Shown here piece by piece: positions 50,503-58,526 of a stretch of 64,000 bases of DNA. A model generated the notes under the pieces. That model did no database searches and was not told the origin of the DNA. It saw nothing but the letters and a program-made list of their open reading frames with translations. Position 1 is the first letter of the stretch. The number at the start of each line of letters is the position of its first letter. Origin of the DNA: VRUE01 sp963824705 (lineage in GTDB: Bacteria; Actinomycetota; Thermoleophilia; Solirubrobacterales; 70-9); assembly GCA_963824705.1 (NCBI GenBank), contig CAWGQE010000003.1, forward strand, positions 2,356,001 to 2,420,000, written 5' to 3'. Both the position numbers and the translations under genes were made by a program.

Positions 50503-51642
50503 CTATGGCCGGGCGCGACCGCCCGTGATGCCTACGAGGGCGTGCCAGGCCGGCTTGGGATGGAAACGTTCGCCTTCGCGGAAGAAGCCGACGGAGTCGC
50601 AGAAGTTGCAGTAGTAGCGGGAGTCTTTCCAGGTGAACCAGTAGGCGGCCTTGAGGTTGAGGCGGTTGCGATTGCTCAGCATGAAGCGGTAGGCGCCGCG
50701 CAGTTCACGCGCCTGCCCCTGGATGCCCTGCTCGAAGGCGACAACGTTGGGGTCGTCTTGGGAGCCCCAACCCATCTCGGTGATGTAGAGACCGGCGCTC
50801 GGGTCGTGGTTTTCGACCATGACCTGCCGCATCCGTTCGATCATCGCTTCCAGGTCTTCGACGTGAAAGGCGTACGGATGCAGGGCGACGTCGTCGAAGT
50901 AATGCTTGATCCCCGGGACCTTGTAGAGCGCAGCAAGGAAGTCGGCGGCGGACATCCCCTGCTTGCCCCCCTGGTCGGGTTCGCCGAAGAGGCCGGAGAG
51001 GAGGATCTTGGCGCTCGGGTCCGTCGACTTGATCGCCCCGTAGCTGAGCTTCAAGAGGCGCGCGTAGCGAGTCGGCGAGACCGGGTAGGCGAAGTAGAAG
51101 AAGTTTGCCTCGTTCCAGATCTGCCAGACGTGGAACGGTTTGGGCCTGCGAACGACGATCCCATCCGGGTTTGCGGCAGCGGGCGTGTGTTCGGTCCAGA
51201 ATTCGCCGCCAGGCCCGTAGCGCTGCACCGCGGCCTTGACGAAGGCGGTCCATCCCTGCCGTGCTCGAGCGTTGTCGATCGGCAGCGTCGTCGTCTTGTG
51301 CGAGACCCAGCGCGGCACGCCGGAGAGGAACGGCAGCACTTCCAGGCCCTGATTGGCGATCGTCGAGACTTCGCGATCGGTGCCTTCCCAGTTGTAGCCG
51401 CCGCGCTTCGTCGGCTGCACGCTTTCCCAGCCGATCGGCAGGCGGACGCTGCCGATCCGCGCCGCCCGCATGTACTGCGCGTCTTCTTCGGAGAGGCTTG
51501 CCTGGGGAACGATGCCGAAGAAGCTGCGCGGAGCGGCCTGGGCGCTCTCGGGGGAGGAGAGCAGGGTCGTCGCAACGACGGCAACAGCAACGAGGGCAGC
51601 AGCGGCCATCGCGATCGAAGCTCTCTTCATCCTCATGCTCAT
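50503..51642 (-). CDS. Secreted clan GH-A glycosidase (GH5/GH39-like), paralogue 3
   Basis: 379 residues with signal peptide (about 1-36, ending SAQA). FFGIVPQASLSEEDAQYMRAARIGSVRLPIGWESVQPTKRGGYNW, WQIWNEANFFYFAYP (acid/base Glu; NEAN instead of NEPN), VALHPYAFHVED and LYITEMGWGSQDDP (nucleophile Glu) align with paralogues 1 and 2; the C-terminal Cys pair YYCNFCDSVGFF is kept. Likely extracellular glycan processing. It is upstream of the polyprenol-phosphate sugar synthase gene by 35 bases on the same strand and may start that operon. Confidence 0.85.
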   Translation of the reverse strand: MSMRMKRASIAMAAAALVAVAVVATTLLSSPESAQAAPRSFFGIVPQASLSEEDAQYMRAARIGSVRLPIGWESVQPTKRGGYNWEGTDREVSTIANQGLEVLPFLSGVPRWVSHKTTTLPIDNARARQGWTAFVKAAVQRYGPGGEFWTEHTPAAANPDGIVVRRPKPFHVWQIWNEANFFYFAYPVSPTRYARLLKLSYGAIKSTDPSAKILLSGLFGEPDQGGKQGMSAADFLAALYKVPGIKHYFDDVALHPYAFHVEDLEAMIERMRQVMVENHDPSAGLYITEMGWGSQDDPNVVAFEQGIQGQARELRGAYRFMLSNRNRLNLKAAYWFTWKDSRYYCNFCDSVGFFREGERFHPKPAWHALVGITGGRARP

Positions 51643-51710
51643 CTCCTCGGCTGAACCCCGATCGGGGACGGAAGTCGCGGCGGAACTCTAAGGCCTAGGA
51701 TCGGCGGCCG

Positions 51711-52994
51711 ATGCGGGCGGCGCTGGGCAACCGAAAGATCTGGATCTGGGTCGGTCTGTGGTTGCTCACGCGCGCGCTGATCGTCGTCCACGTCGGCTTC
51801 TGGAACCACTCGACGGGCGTTCAGCTCGAAGACGTCTCGATCTACGAAGACTGGTCCGGCCTGCTGAGCCACCACCACGCCCTGCCCAACGAAGAAGCCT
51901 GGCAGTACCCGCCTGGGGTGGCCTTCCTGATGCTGTTGCCGCGCCTCGGCTGGGGGAGCTTCGGGGACTCCTTCGTGGTGACGATGCTCGCCTTCGACCT
52001 TCTCGGCCTCGTGCTGCTTGCGATTCTCGCTCGTCGCGGGGGCAGCAACGCCGGCGTCTGGGTCTGGCTGCTTGCCATGCCCATGCTCCGCGCCCTGCCG
52101 GTGCTCCGCTTCGACCTCGTGCCTACCGTGATCGTGATCGGGGCGCTCCTCATCATCCACCGTCGGCCGGCCTGGTTCGGTGCACTGGCGGGACTGGGCG
52201 CGATGATCAAGGCCTGGCCGATCGTCCTCCTCTTCGGCGAGTGGGACAAAGGGAGGCTGGTGCGGGCCTGCGCCGCGGCCGCGGCGGCGATCGCGCTCGT
52301 CTTCGCGATCTCCGCGATCGCCTTCGACGGCGACCAGCTCAACTTCCTCAAGGAACAGAACGGGCGCGGCCTGCAGGTCGAAGCGGTCGGCAGCCTGCCC
52401 TGGCACCTCATCCAATATGCGACCGGAGAGGAACCGCATACCGTGCTTCGCTACCGGGCCTGGGAGATCGAAGGTGGTGCCGCCGACACGGTCGCCAACC
52501 TGCTCAAGTGGCTCTCGTTGGCCGCCCTGATCGGGGCGGGGGTCTGGTGGTGGGCGCGGGCGCGCGGCATCCGCCGCGGCAGGGAAGACCTCGCCGACCC
52601 CGCGGTCAGCCGCGACTTCGTCTTCACCGTCGTCCTGCTTTTCGTCGTGACGAGCCGCGTGCTGAGCCCTCAGTACATGATCTGGCTGCTCGGCCTTGCG
52701 GCGGTCGTTCTCTCCGCGAAGGCGGGTAGGCTCAAGCGACCGGCGTGGACGGTGGTCGGCGCCGCCGTCCTGACGACCAGCGCCTACGGATCGCTGGGCG
52801 CCTACGTGAGCTACTACAACGTCTACGGCTCGCCCTTCATCATGCTGATCCGCAACTCCGCGCTCCTCTTCGCGACTATCGACGCCTGCATCGTCTTGGT
52901 GGGGCTCCTGCGTAACCGCCGGGAAGCCTCGCGGACCACCGTGCCGACCCTGCCGGAGCCGGCGGAGACGGTCGCCCGCGTCGCCGAGACGTGA
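51711..52994 (+). CDS. GT87-like (DUF2029) membrane glycosyltransferase
   Basis: 427 residues, about ten helices. External loop GVQLEDVSIYEDWSGLLSHHHALPNEEAWQYPPGVAFLM carries the acidic residues and the WQYPP element characteristic of the GT87/DUF2029 mannosyltransferases of actinobacteria. LSPQYMIWLLGLAAVVLS is the conserved late-helix signature. Adds a sugar from polyprenol-phosphate outside the membrane. Its stop overlaps the next start by four bases (ATGA). Confidence 0.85.
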   Translation: MRAALGNRKIWIWVGLWLLTRALIVVHVGFWNHSTGVQLEDVSIYEDWSGLLSHHHALPNEEAWQYPPGVAFLMLLPRLGWGSFGDSFVVTMLAFDLLGLVLLAILARRGGSNAGVWVWLLAMPMLRALPVLRFDLVPTVIVIGALLIIHRRPAWFGALAGLGAMIKAWPIVLLFGEWDKGRLVRACAAAAAAIALVFAISAIAFDGDQLNFLKEQNGRGLQVEAVGSLPWHLIQYATGEEPHTVLRYRAWEIEGGAADTVANLLKWLSLAALIGAGVWWWARARGIRRGREDLADPAVSRDFVFTVVLLFVVTSRVLSPQYMIWLLGLAAVVLSAKAGRLKRPAWTVVGAAVLTTSAYGSLGAYVSYYNVYGSPFIMLIRNSALLFATIDACIVLVGLLRNRREASRTTVPTLPEPAETVARVAET

Positions 52995-54628
52995 GGGCGC
53001 CCCTCGCCTGCGGCGCGCTCGGCGATTACAGCCGCGAGCGGGTGCTGGCGATGTCGGCGGCACTTGGCGGGAGCCCCCTCCCGGTCCACGAGGACGCGGG
53101 CTCGATCCTGCTGCTCGACCGCGAGCCGCTGCGCTGGGGCGGCGGCGGCAAACGCGGCCTCGGCTGGACCTGCGGCAGCCTCTGGCGCGAGGGTGCGGGA
53201 GGCTGGGAGCAGGCCTCCCGGGGCGGCGCCTGTGGGCTCGCAATTGAGGGACGGCGACGGTACCTGCACAGCTCGGTCAGCGGCCTCGGCCCGCTCTACT
53301 GGATTGACCAGGACGGCGCGACCTACTTCGCCACGCGCATCGACCCGCTGGTCGAGACTTCTCCCACCCGCCTCTCGGTCGACTGGGACGCCTGGGCAGC
53401 GATCGTCGCCCTGCGCTACGCGCTCGGCGAGCGGACGCCGTTCGCCGAGATCCGCCGGCTCGGCCCAAGCTCGACCCTGCGCCGGCGCTTCGGTCGCGGC
53501 CGAGTGGGGGCGCACCGCTGGGCCTGGGCCGAGATCGACCCCCGCCTCAGCCACGCGGAAGGCGCCGAGGCCGCGGCGGCGGCTCTGCGCGAAGTGCTCG
53601 CGGACCTCGACGGCGCGGTTGCCTGTCCGCTGAGCGGTGGCCTCGACTCGCGCCTGCTGCTCTCCACGATCGTCTCGCTCGGGCGGGCCTCGCCACTGGC
53701 GCTGACCGTCAGCGACGACGAGGGTGCCCGCTTCGAGCAGGAGCCGGCCGAGATGGTCGCGCGAACGCTGGGGGTGCCGTGGGAGGAGGTCGACGCCGCG
53801 GTCGAGGAGTACCCGGCGGACTGGGAGGAGCGCGCGCGGCGGGTCGAGCACCAGTTCGTCGACCACGCCTGGCTGGTGCCCCTCGCCCGCCGGATCGAAT
53901 CCGTGCGGGGACCTGCGCTCGACGGCTTCGCGCTCGACTCGCTGCTGCAGACCGGCGCCCGCTTCCACAGCCCCGAGGTGATCAGCCCGTCCACTCCACG
54001 CGCGGGCACCCGGGCCTTGTTCGACCGCCTGCGACTGTACGGGCTCACCCACGAGGCGCTCGAACCGCGCTTCCAGGCGCCGCTCGTCGAGCGCAGCCGC
54101 GCCCAGTTCGAAGCCGCGGCGCGACCGTTCGAGGGCCACCCCTCACAGCCGGTTCTCTCCCTCTACGCGACCAGGACCGTGCGCGGCATCTCGACCTACC
54201 CGAGCGGGCTGCTCGGCGCCGGAGCCCAGGTGCTCGCCCCCGCGATCGACGACAGAGTCGCTACGGCACTGCTCTCGGTGCCGTCGGCGGTGAAGCGCGA
54301 GGGCTCGATGCACGCGGCGATCCAGGCGCACATCGAGCCACGGCTGCTGGAGGTGCCGTCGACGGGCGATACGCCGCGTAGGGCCCCGACCATGCCTCGC
54401 CGCTGGCGCTCGGAGCCGGCGCTGGCGATGCACCTCCGTCGGCTCGAGGACGGTCCGCTGGCGCCTCACCTGGCGCCGGAGCTGCTCAGCTGGCTCAGGG
54501 AGCCTGACCCCGGGGAGCTCTCTCCCCATCTCCGCCTGGGGATGGAGGCGGTGAGCCTGTTCCACTCCTGGTGGGCCCGCTATCGGGATCGGCTGCGCGA
54601 GGTCGATGCGACCGATCTGCTCGGTTGA
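52991..54628 (+). CDS. Asparagine-synthetase-like protein without the glutaminase cysteine
   Basis: 545 residues. The PP-loop ATP-pyrophosphatase motif PLSGGLDSRLLLS (about residue 215) is intact, followed by the AsnB C-domain with Asp/Glu-rich helices. The N-terminus is MRAPLACGALG: residue 2 is Arg, so the N-terminal Cys nucleophile required for glutamine hydrolysis is absent, though a glutaminase-like beta domain remains. It may use free ammonia or an external amine, or act as an amidating or peptide-modifying ligase. Coupled to the GT87-like gene, so sugar-acid amidation in the glycan is a reasonable guess. The last 134 bases overlap the convergent GT4 gene. Confidence 0.82.
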   Translation: MRAPLACGALGDYSRERVLAMSAALGGSPLPVHEDAGSILLLDREPLRWGGGGKRGLGWTCGSLWREGAGGWEQASRGGACGLAIEGRRRYLHSSVSGLGPLYWIDQDGATYFATRIDPLVETSPTRLSVDWDAWAAIVALRYALGERTPFAEIRRLGPSSTLRRRFGRGRVGAHRWAWAEIDPRLSHAEGAEAAAAALREVLADLDGAVACPLSGGLDSRLLLSTIVSLGRASPLALTVSDDEGARFEQEPAEMVARTLGVPWEEVDAAVEEYPADWEERARRVEHQFVDHAWLVPLARRIESVRGPALDGFALDSLLQTGARFHSPEVISPSTPRAGTRALFDRLRLYGLTHEALEPRFQAPLVERSRAQFEAAARPFEGHPSQPVLSLYATRTVRGISTYPSGLLGAGAQVLAPAIDDRVATALLSVPSAVKREGSMHAAIQAHIEPRLLEVPSTGDTPRRAPTMPRRWRSEPALAMHLRRLEDGPLAPHLAPELLSWLREPDPGELSPHLRLGMEAVSLFHSWWARYRDRLREVDATDLLG

Positions 54629-55823
54629 GGGTCGCCCGCATAGCACCGAGCCGTTGCCGCAGGGCGCTGAGCCGGCGCAGCGGCTTGGTCAGCCGCCAGC
54701 TGAGCGTCGCCTCGTATTCGGCCGCGGTCCGCTCGGCGCGACGCTGTGCCCTCGTCGCCACGTCCATCGCCTTGTCGCACTCCTTCTCAGCGGCGTCGAG
54801 GAGGTGGCGCAGGTGGGTGTTCCCGCGCGCGAGGTCGGCCGCCTCGAGCTTTGCCCGCCACTCGAGTCGCGCCAGCCTGGCCATCTCCTGAAATGGAGTC
54901 CGCTGCCGTGGGCGCGGGGTTGCGAGGCCCTCGATCAAACCGAGCAGCTCCTGGGCGTGGACGGCGGCGCGGTGGTGCGTGATCACCAGATCGTGATTGA
55001 CAGGTCCCATCGCAGCCGAGTACTCGCGCAGGCGCCGGGCCAGCGTGGCACGATCGGTGACCTCGCCGGTTGCGCCCCCCGCAAAGCCATCCGACTCGAC
55101 CGCGGCGTAGCTCTCGGCCGTCACCCAGCCATCGCCGCCTTTCCAGTCATAGACATAGGCGGCGCGCCCGCACGCCATCCCCTCGAGGATCGAGCGGCCG
55201 TAGCCGATCACGATCTCCGCCCCGGCCAGCGCCGGCGCGGTGTCCGTTGTGTGACCGGAGGGACCCCCCAGCCGCAGGAGCTCTACGCCGACCTCGGCGC
55301 AGGCGTCTTCGACCATCGCGAGGCGATCTGCGTTCGGGTTGTTGCTGAAGAGCAGGGCGCGGCGTGGGATCTGGGGAAGCGGGCCGCGCGGGGCAAAACG
55401 CTCGACATCGATCGGTTGGCGCATGCGGACGACCTCGGTCGCCGTGGCGAAGCTGCGCATGCGCCGGGCAACCCGATCGTTGAGCGCGGCAACCGCGCTC
55501 ACCATGCCGTCCAGCTGAGGTGGCGCCTGCAGGTCGAACTTGCTGCTGTGGGCGACAAACAACCGTGGAGTCGCCGGGTAGAGATCGGCGAGCAGATAGG
55601 CGACGCCGACGTCCTGGACCAGCGCCGCGTCGAAGCCATCCGAGAGCCCCGACTCGTCGACGACCTCGATCCCGCGCTCCCGAGCAACCTCGGTGCCGTC
55701 GCCCGGTTCGGACGTGAAGACCACCGCTTCGTGGCCAAGCCGGTCGAACTGCTCGGCAACGGTCAGCAGGTAGGACTCGCTGCCACCAAGGCCCAGGTGG
55801 TTGGTGGCGAGCAAGAGCTTCAT
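54495..55823 (-). CDS. GT4-like glycosyltransferase with coiled-coil LSWR tail
   Basis: 442 residues. MKLLLATNHLGLGGSESYLLTVAEQF is a GT-B N-terminus with the GG-x-E-x-Y acceptor motif; IGYGRSILEGMACGRAAYVYDWKGGDGW is the donor-site region with the conserved Glu. From about residue 300 a coiled coil (AAEKECDKAMDVATRAQRRAERTAAEYEATLSWRLTKPLRR) and a disordered Pro/Gly tail follow, the same module as the stand-alone protein at 27659. The tail is encoded antisense to the end of the asparagine-synthetase-like gene. If the tail is shorter than annotated, the overlap would shrink; the open frame is continuous. Confidence 0.82.
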   Translation of the reverse strand: MKLLLATNHLGLGGSESYLLTVAEQFDRLGHEAVVFTSEPGDGTEVARERGIEVVDESGLSDGFDAALVQDVGVAYLLADLYPATPRLFVAHSSKFDLQAPPQLDGMVSAVAALNDRVARRMRSFATATEVVRMRQPIDVERFAPRGPLPQIPRRALLFSNNPNADRLAMVEDACAEVGVELLRLGGPSGHTTDTAPALAGAEIVIGYGRSILEGMACGRAAYVYDWKGGDGWVTAESYAAVESDGFAGGATGEVTDRATLARRLREYSAAMGPVNHDLVITHHRAAVHAQELLGLIEGLATPRPRQRTPFQEMARLARLEWRAKLEAADLARGNTHLRHLLDAAEKECDKAMDVATRAQRRAERTAAEYEATLSWRLTKPLRRLSALRQRLGAMRATLNRADRSHRPRAADPDSGPTRSGTGSPPPSPGGDGERAPRGQAP

Positions 55824-55890
55824 CGAGAATAGGGTTCCTACGTTGGACCATAAACGATGAAGTACCTGATGGTAGGTCGATCAGGACAGC

Positions 55891-56358
55891 TCAGTAAGTC
55901 CCGCCGAGCTTGCGGTGATCCCAGGTCGCCGTCCTCAGCGCCTTGAAGTGGATCGCCACACGCTTCGGTGCCTGCGCTTCGAGCGCTGCCTTGGCATCGC
56001 CTTGAACCGAGTCGATTCCCTCGGCGTAGCGCACGGTCAGCTCTTCGGCGAAGCCGATCACGGTCTCGAAGTCGCGGTGGATCTCCGCCTCGGCCTCGAT
56101 CATCGCCCCGCGCAGCTCGCCGTACTCGTGGCCGGTCTCGACCAGTACCGTCGCGCGCGGGTCGCGTTCGAGGTTGCGTACCTTCTGCGACTTGGCGTAG
56201 GTCCAGATCCAGATCTCGCCCTGACGCGGCACGAACCAGAGCGGCATCGAGTGGGGAAAGCCGCGCGGGCCGTTCGAGGAGACGATCGCGACCCGCTCCG
56301 CGTCGAGCAGCTCCAGCAGCTCCTCGTCGCTCAGCTTGATCTGGTCACGGCGGCTCAT
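55891..56358 (-). CDS. Pyridoxamine 5'-phosphate oxidase-family FMN protein
   Basis: 155 residues. Split-barrel flavin-binding fold: ELLELLDAERVAIVSSNGPRGFPHSMPLWFVPRQGEIWIWTYAKSQKVRNLERDPRATVLVETG is the standard opening of PNPOx-like/F420- or FMN-binding proteins, with strand order matching a beta-barrel that binds FMN or F420. Actinobacterial relatives are often F420-dependent. No partner gene suggests the substrate. Separated by a 16-bp-stem hairpin from the GlxA-type gene upstream. Confidence 0.86.
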   Translation of the reverse strand: MSRRDQIKLSDEELLELLDAERVAIVSSNGPRGFPHSMPLWFVPRQGEIWIWTYAKSQKVRNLERDPRATVLVETGHEYGELRGAMIEAEAEIHRDFETVIGFAEELTVRYAEGIDSVQGDAKAALEAQAPKRVAIHFKALRTATWDHRKLGGTY

Positions 56359-56377
56359 CGACGGGACTCTATGCCGC

Positions 56378-56422
56378 CGCGGTCGAGGTTTGAACCGGTA
56401 TGCGCCTCAAACCTCGACCGCG
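56378..56422 (-). terminator. GC-rich hairpin at the end of the GlxA-type gene
   Basis: Perfect 16-bp arms (56378-56393 and 56407-56422) with a 13-base loop. The right arm contains the stop codon of the gene ending at 56407. No T-run follows. Comparable stop-overlapping hairpins occur at 2323 and 58068, suggesting a U-less terminator style in this genome. Confidence 0.65.
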
Positions 56423-57381
56423 TCCTGGCTTGCCGGACGGAAGGAGCGCCGATAGGCGGTGGGCGTCGTCGCGGTCGCGCGGCGGAAGTGCTCGCGCAGG
56501 GAGGCCGCGGTGCCGAAGCCGGCGCGCCAGGCGACGTCGTCGATCGGCAGGTCGGACTCCTCGAGCAGGCGCCGCGCCTCGAGCACCCTTTGGGAAAGAA
56601 GCCAGCGCAGCGGCGTGGTGCCGGTCTCCTCGCGGAAGCGACGGGCGAAGGTGCGCGGGCTGACCGCGGCGTGGCGGGCCATCGCGGCGACGTCGAGCGG
56701 CTCGCCGAGGCGCTCGGCCGCCCAACGGCGAGTGGGCTCGAGCGAACCGGACTCCTCCGCCGGGGGGCGCTTGATGAACTGCGCCTGGCCGCCCTCGCGG
56801 TGCGGCGCGGCGACCATGCGGCGGGCAACGCGCTCGCCGGCGACGGCGCCGAAGTCGCAGCGGACGACGTGCAGGGCGAGGTCGATGCCGGCGCTGAGCC
56901 CGGCCGAGGTCATCACCTCCCCCTCGTCGACGTAGAGCGCCGCCGGGTCGACCTCGACGGCGGGAAACAGCTCGGCGAGCTGGCGGGCGTGGGCCCAGTG
57001 GGTCGTCGCCCGGCGGCCGTCGAGCAGGCCGGCGTAGGCGAGGGCGAAGGCGCCGGTGCAGACCGAGAGCATGCGGGCGCCGCCGGCCGCGGCCTCGCGC
57101 AGGGCGTCGAGCACGGCCTCCGGGGGACGGTCGAGGACCGCGAAGTAGCCCGGGACAACGACGGTGCCGGCGCCGCGCAGCGCCTCGAGGCCGTGCCGCG
57201 GAACGAGCTCGAAGCCGCTGGTGGTGGCGACGGGAGCGCCGTCGGGAGTGCAGCAGGCGACCTCGTACAGCGGCGTTCCGTCGGCAGCCGAGGCGGCAAT
57301 GAAGACCTGGGTGGCCGCCGTGAGGTCGAAGGCGACGAGGCCCTCGAGGCAGAGGGCGACAACCCGGTGCGAATCGCTCAT
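56407..57381 (-). CDS. GlxA-type AraC-family regulator with DJ-1/PfpI domain
   Basis: 324 residues. The N-terminal DJ-1/PfpI amidotransferase-like domain (residues 5-180) has VVALCLEGLVAFDLTAATQVF and RMLSVCTGAFALAYAGLLDGRRATTHW with the elbow Cys. The C-terminal AraC/XylS double helix-turn-helix has LDVAAMARHAAVSPRTFARRFREETGTTPLRWLLSQRVLEARRLLEESDLPIDDVAWRAGFGTAASLREHFRRATATTPTAYRRSFR as a full match. Such proteins sense small molecules and regulate adjacent genes. Divergent from the PfpI-type gene at 57452, which it probably controls through the repeats in the 70-base gap. Confidence 0.93.
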   Translation of the reverse strand: MSDSHRVVALCLEGLVAFDLTAATQVFIAASAADGTPLYEVACCTPDGAPVATTSGFELVPRHGLEALRGAGTVVVPGYFAVLDRPPEAVLDALREAAAGGARMLSVCTGAFALAYAGLLDGRRATTHWAHARQLAELFPAVEVDPAALYVDEGEVMTSAGLSAGIDLALHVVRCDFGAVAGERVARRMVAAPHREGGQAQFIKRPPAEESGSLEPTRRWAAERLGEPLDVAAMARHAAVSPRTFARRFREETGTTPLRWLLSQRVLEARRLLEESDLPIDDVAWRAGFGTAASLREHFRRATATTPTAYRRSFRPASQDAVEV

Positions 57382-57415
57382 GGCAGAAATCTAGCGAACA
57401 TTGGCAATCCTGCCA
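57381..57415. promoter_or_regulatory. Candidate operator in the divergent GlxA/PfpI promoter
   Basis: TGGCA-ATCC-TGCCA (57402-57415) is a perfect inverted repeat, and a further TGGCAG half-site begins at 57381. Placed between two divergent starts, the set suits an AraC-type dimer. Which promoter it covers is not resolved. Confidence 0.5.
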
Positions 57416-57451
57416 CTCGACAGGGGCGGCGGCGGCCGCCAGGATCGAACC

Positions 57452-58081
57452 ATGAAAATCGCAATCCTGCTCTTCGAGAAGCTCGCCGCCCAAGACGCCG
57501 TCGGTCCATACGAGGTGTTCCGTTGCGTCCCTGGGTGGGATGTCCAGTTCGTCGGTCTACGTGCGGGCGAGGTCCGCTCCGAAGGCGGTCTCGGCCTGAT
57601 CGTCGATCAGACCCTCGATCAGACCACCGAGGCCGACCTGGTGCTCGTACCCGGTGGGCGCGGCAGCGACGCGCTGCTCGAGGACGAGACCCTGCTTGCC
57701 TGGCTGCGCGAGATCGATGCCACGACGAAATGGACGACCTCCGTCTGCACCGGCGCCCTGCTGCTGGGCGCAGCCGGCCTGCTCAAGGACAAGCGGGCGA
57801 CGTCCAACTGGCTCGCGCTCGACGACCTGGCCAAGTACGGTGCCGATCCGGTCGGCGGCCGTTGGGTCGAGGACGGCAAGACGATCACCGCCGCCGGCGT
57901 CACCGCGGGCATCGACATGGCCCTGCACCTGGTCGGCCGCGAGGCCGGGCCCGAGGTCGCTCAGGCCGTCCAGCTCGGGATCGAGTACGACCCGGACCCG
58001 CCCTTCAACTCCGGCTCGCCCGAGAAGGCGCCAAAGGCGATCGTCGAGCTGGTCACCTCGTTCAGCCGCACGGCTACCTGA
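57452..58081 (+). CDS. DJ-1/PfpI-family protein
   Basis: 209 residues. MKIAILLFEKLAAQDAVGPYEVF opens the Rossmann-like fold; TTSVCTGALLLGAAGLLKDKRATSNW carries the nucleophile-elbow Cys; IDMALHLVGREAGPEVAQAVQLGIEYDPDPPF is the characteristic end. The family includes deglycase/glyoxalase, isonitrile hydratase and regulator domains. It closely resembles the sensor domain of the divergent GlxA-type protein, suggesting common ligand or duplication. AGGATC serves as a weak ribosome-binding site nine bases before the ATG. Confidence 0.9.
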   Translation: MKIAILLFEKLAAQDAVGPYEVFRCVPGWDVQFVGLRAGEVRSEGGLGLIVDQTLDQTTEADLVLVPGGRGSDALLEDETLLAWLREIDATTKWTTSVCTGALLLGAAGLLKDKRATSNWLALDDLAKYGADPVGGRWVEDGKTITAAGVTAGIDMALHLVGREAGPEVAQAVQLGIEYDPDPPFNSGSPEKAPKAIVELVTSFSRTAT

Positions 58082-58093
58082 AGTCAGCCGTGC
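58068..58093 (+). terminator. Hairpin spanning the PfpI-gene stop
   Basis: GCACGGCT (58068-58075) pairs with AGCCGTGC (58086-58093); the TGA stop lies in the ten-base loop. A partly repeated CTGAAGTCA follows. No T-run, so termination strength is uncertain. Confidence 0.5.
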
Positions 58094-58228
58094 CCTGAAG
58101 TCAACGTCAAGTCGTCACACAATTTTTGATTCTGCGCGCCACGCGCGCGTCTCGGCAACGTAGCGTGGCCTCATGGAGCTCCAAGCGTTCGACTCGATCC
58201 TCGCAACGCGACCGCCGGTCGATGGTAT

Positions 58229-58262
58229 CGTACGTACGAGAAACACCAGTAACGTACGTACG
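58229..58262. promoter_or_regulatory. Twin palindromic operators of the Phd/VapC-type module
   Basis: CGTACGTACG occurs twice, at 58229-58238 and 58253-58262, each a perfect palindrome, 24 bases apart (centre to centre) and 22 bases before the antitoxin start. Equal spacing near two helical turns suits cooperative binding of two antitoxin dimers and autorepression. Confidence 0.7.
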
Positions 58263-58283
58263 CTTCTTCGACTGGAGGATCCG

Positions 58284-58526
58284 ATGGCGCTTACCGCGTC
58301 GAAACTACGAGCCAACGTCTACCGGCTGCTCGACGAGGTCCTGGAGACCGGCAAGCCGCTGGAGATCGAGCGCAACGGCAAGCTGTTGGTGATCGCGCCG
58401 AAGGAAGAGACGAAGAAAGGGTCGAAGCTGGACAACCTGCCGCGGCGCGAGGGCTTCATCATCGGCGATCCCGATGAGCTGATCCACATCGACTGGTCCT
58501 CGGAGTGGAACCCTGATCCAAATTGA
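58284..58526 (+). CDS. Phd/YefM-family antitoxin
   Basis: 80 residues. TASKLRANVYRLLDEVLETGKPLEIERNGKLLVIAPKE is the Phd-fold DNA-binding domain (a repressor strand-helix-strand with the conserved E-R-N-G-K turn). The C-terminal acidic/aromatic tail (PDELIHIDWSSEWNPDPN) should bind and neutralise the PIN toxin. Start confirmed by GGAGG seven bases upstream. Stop overlaps the toxin start by 14 bases. Confidence 0.9.
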   Translation: MALTASKLRANVYRLLDEVLETGKPLEIERNGKLLVIAPKEETKKGSKLDNLPRREGFIIGDPDELIHIDWSSEWNPDPN

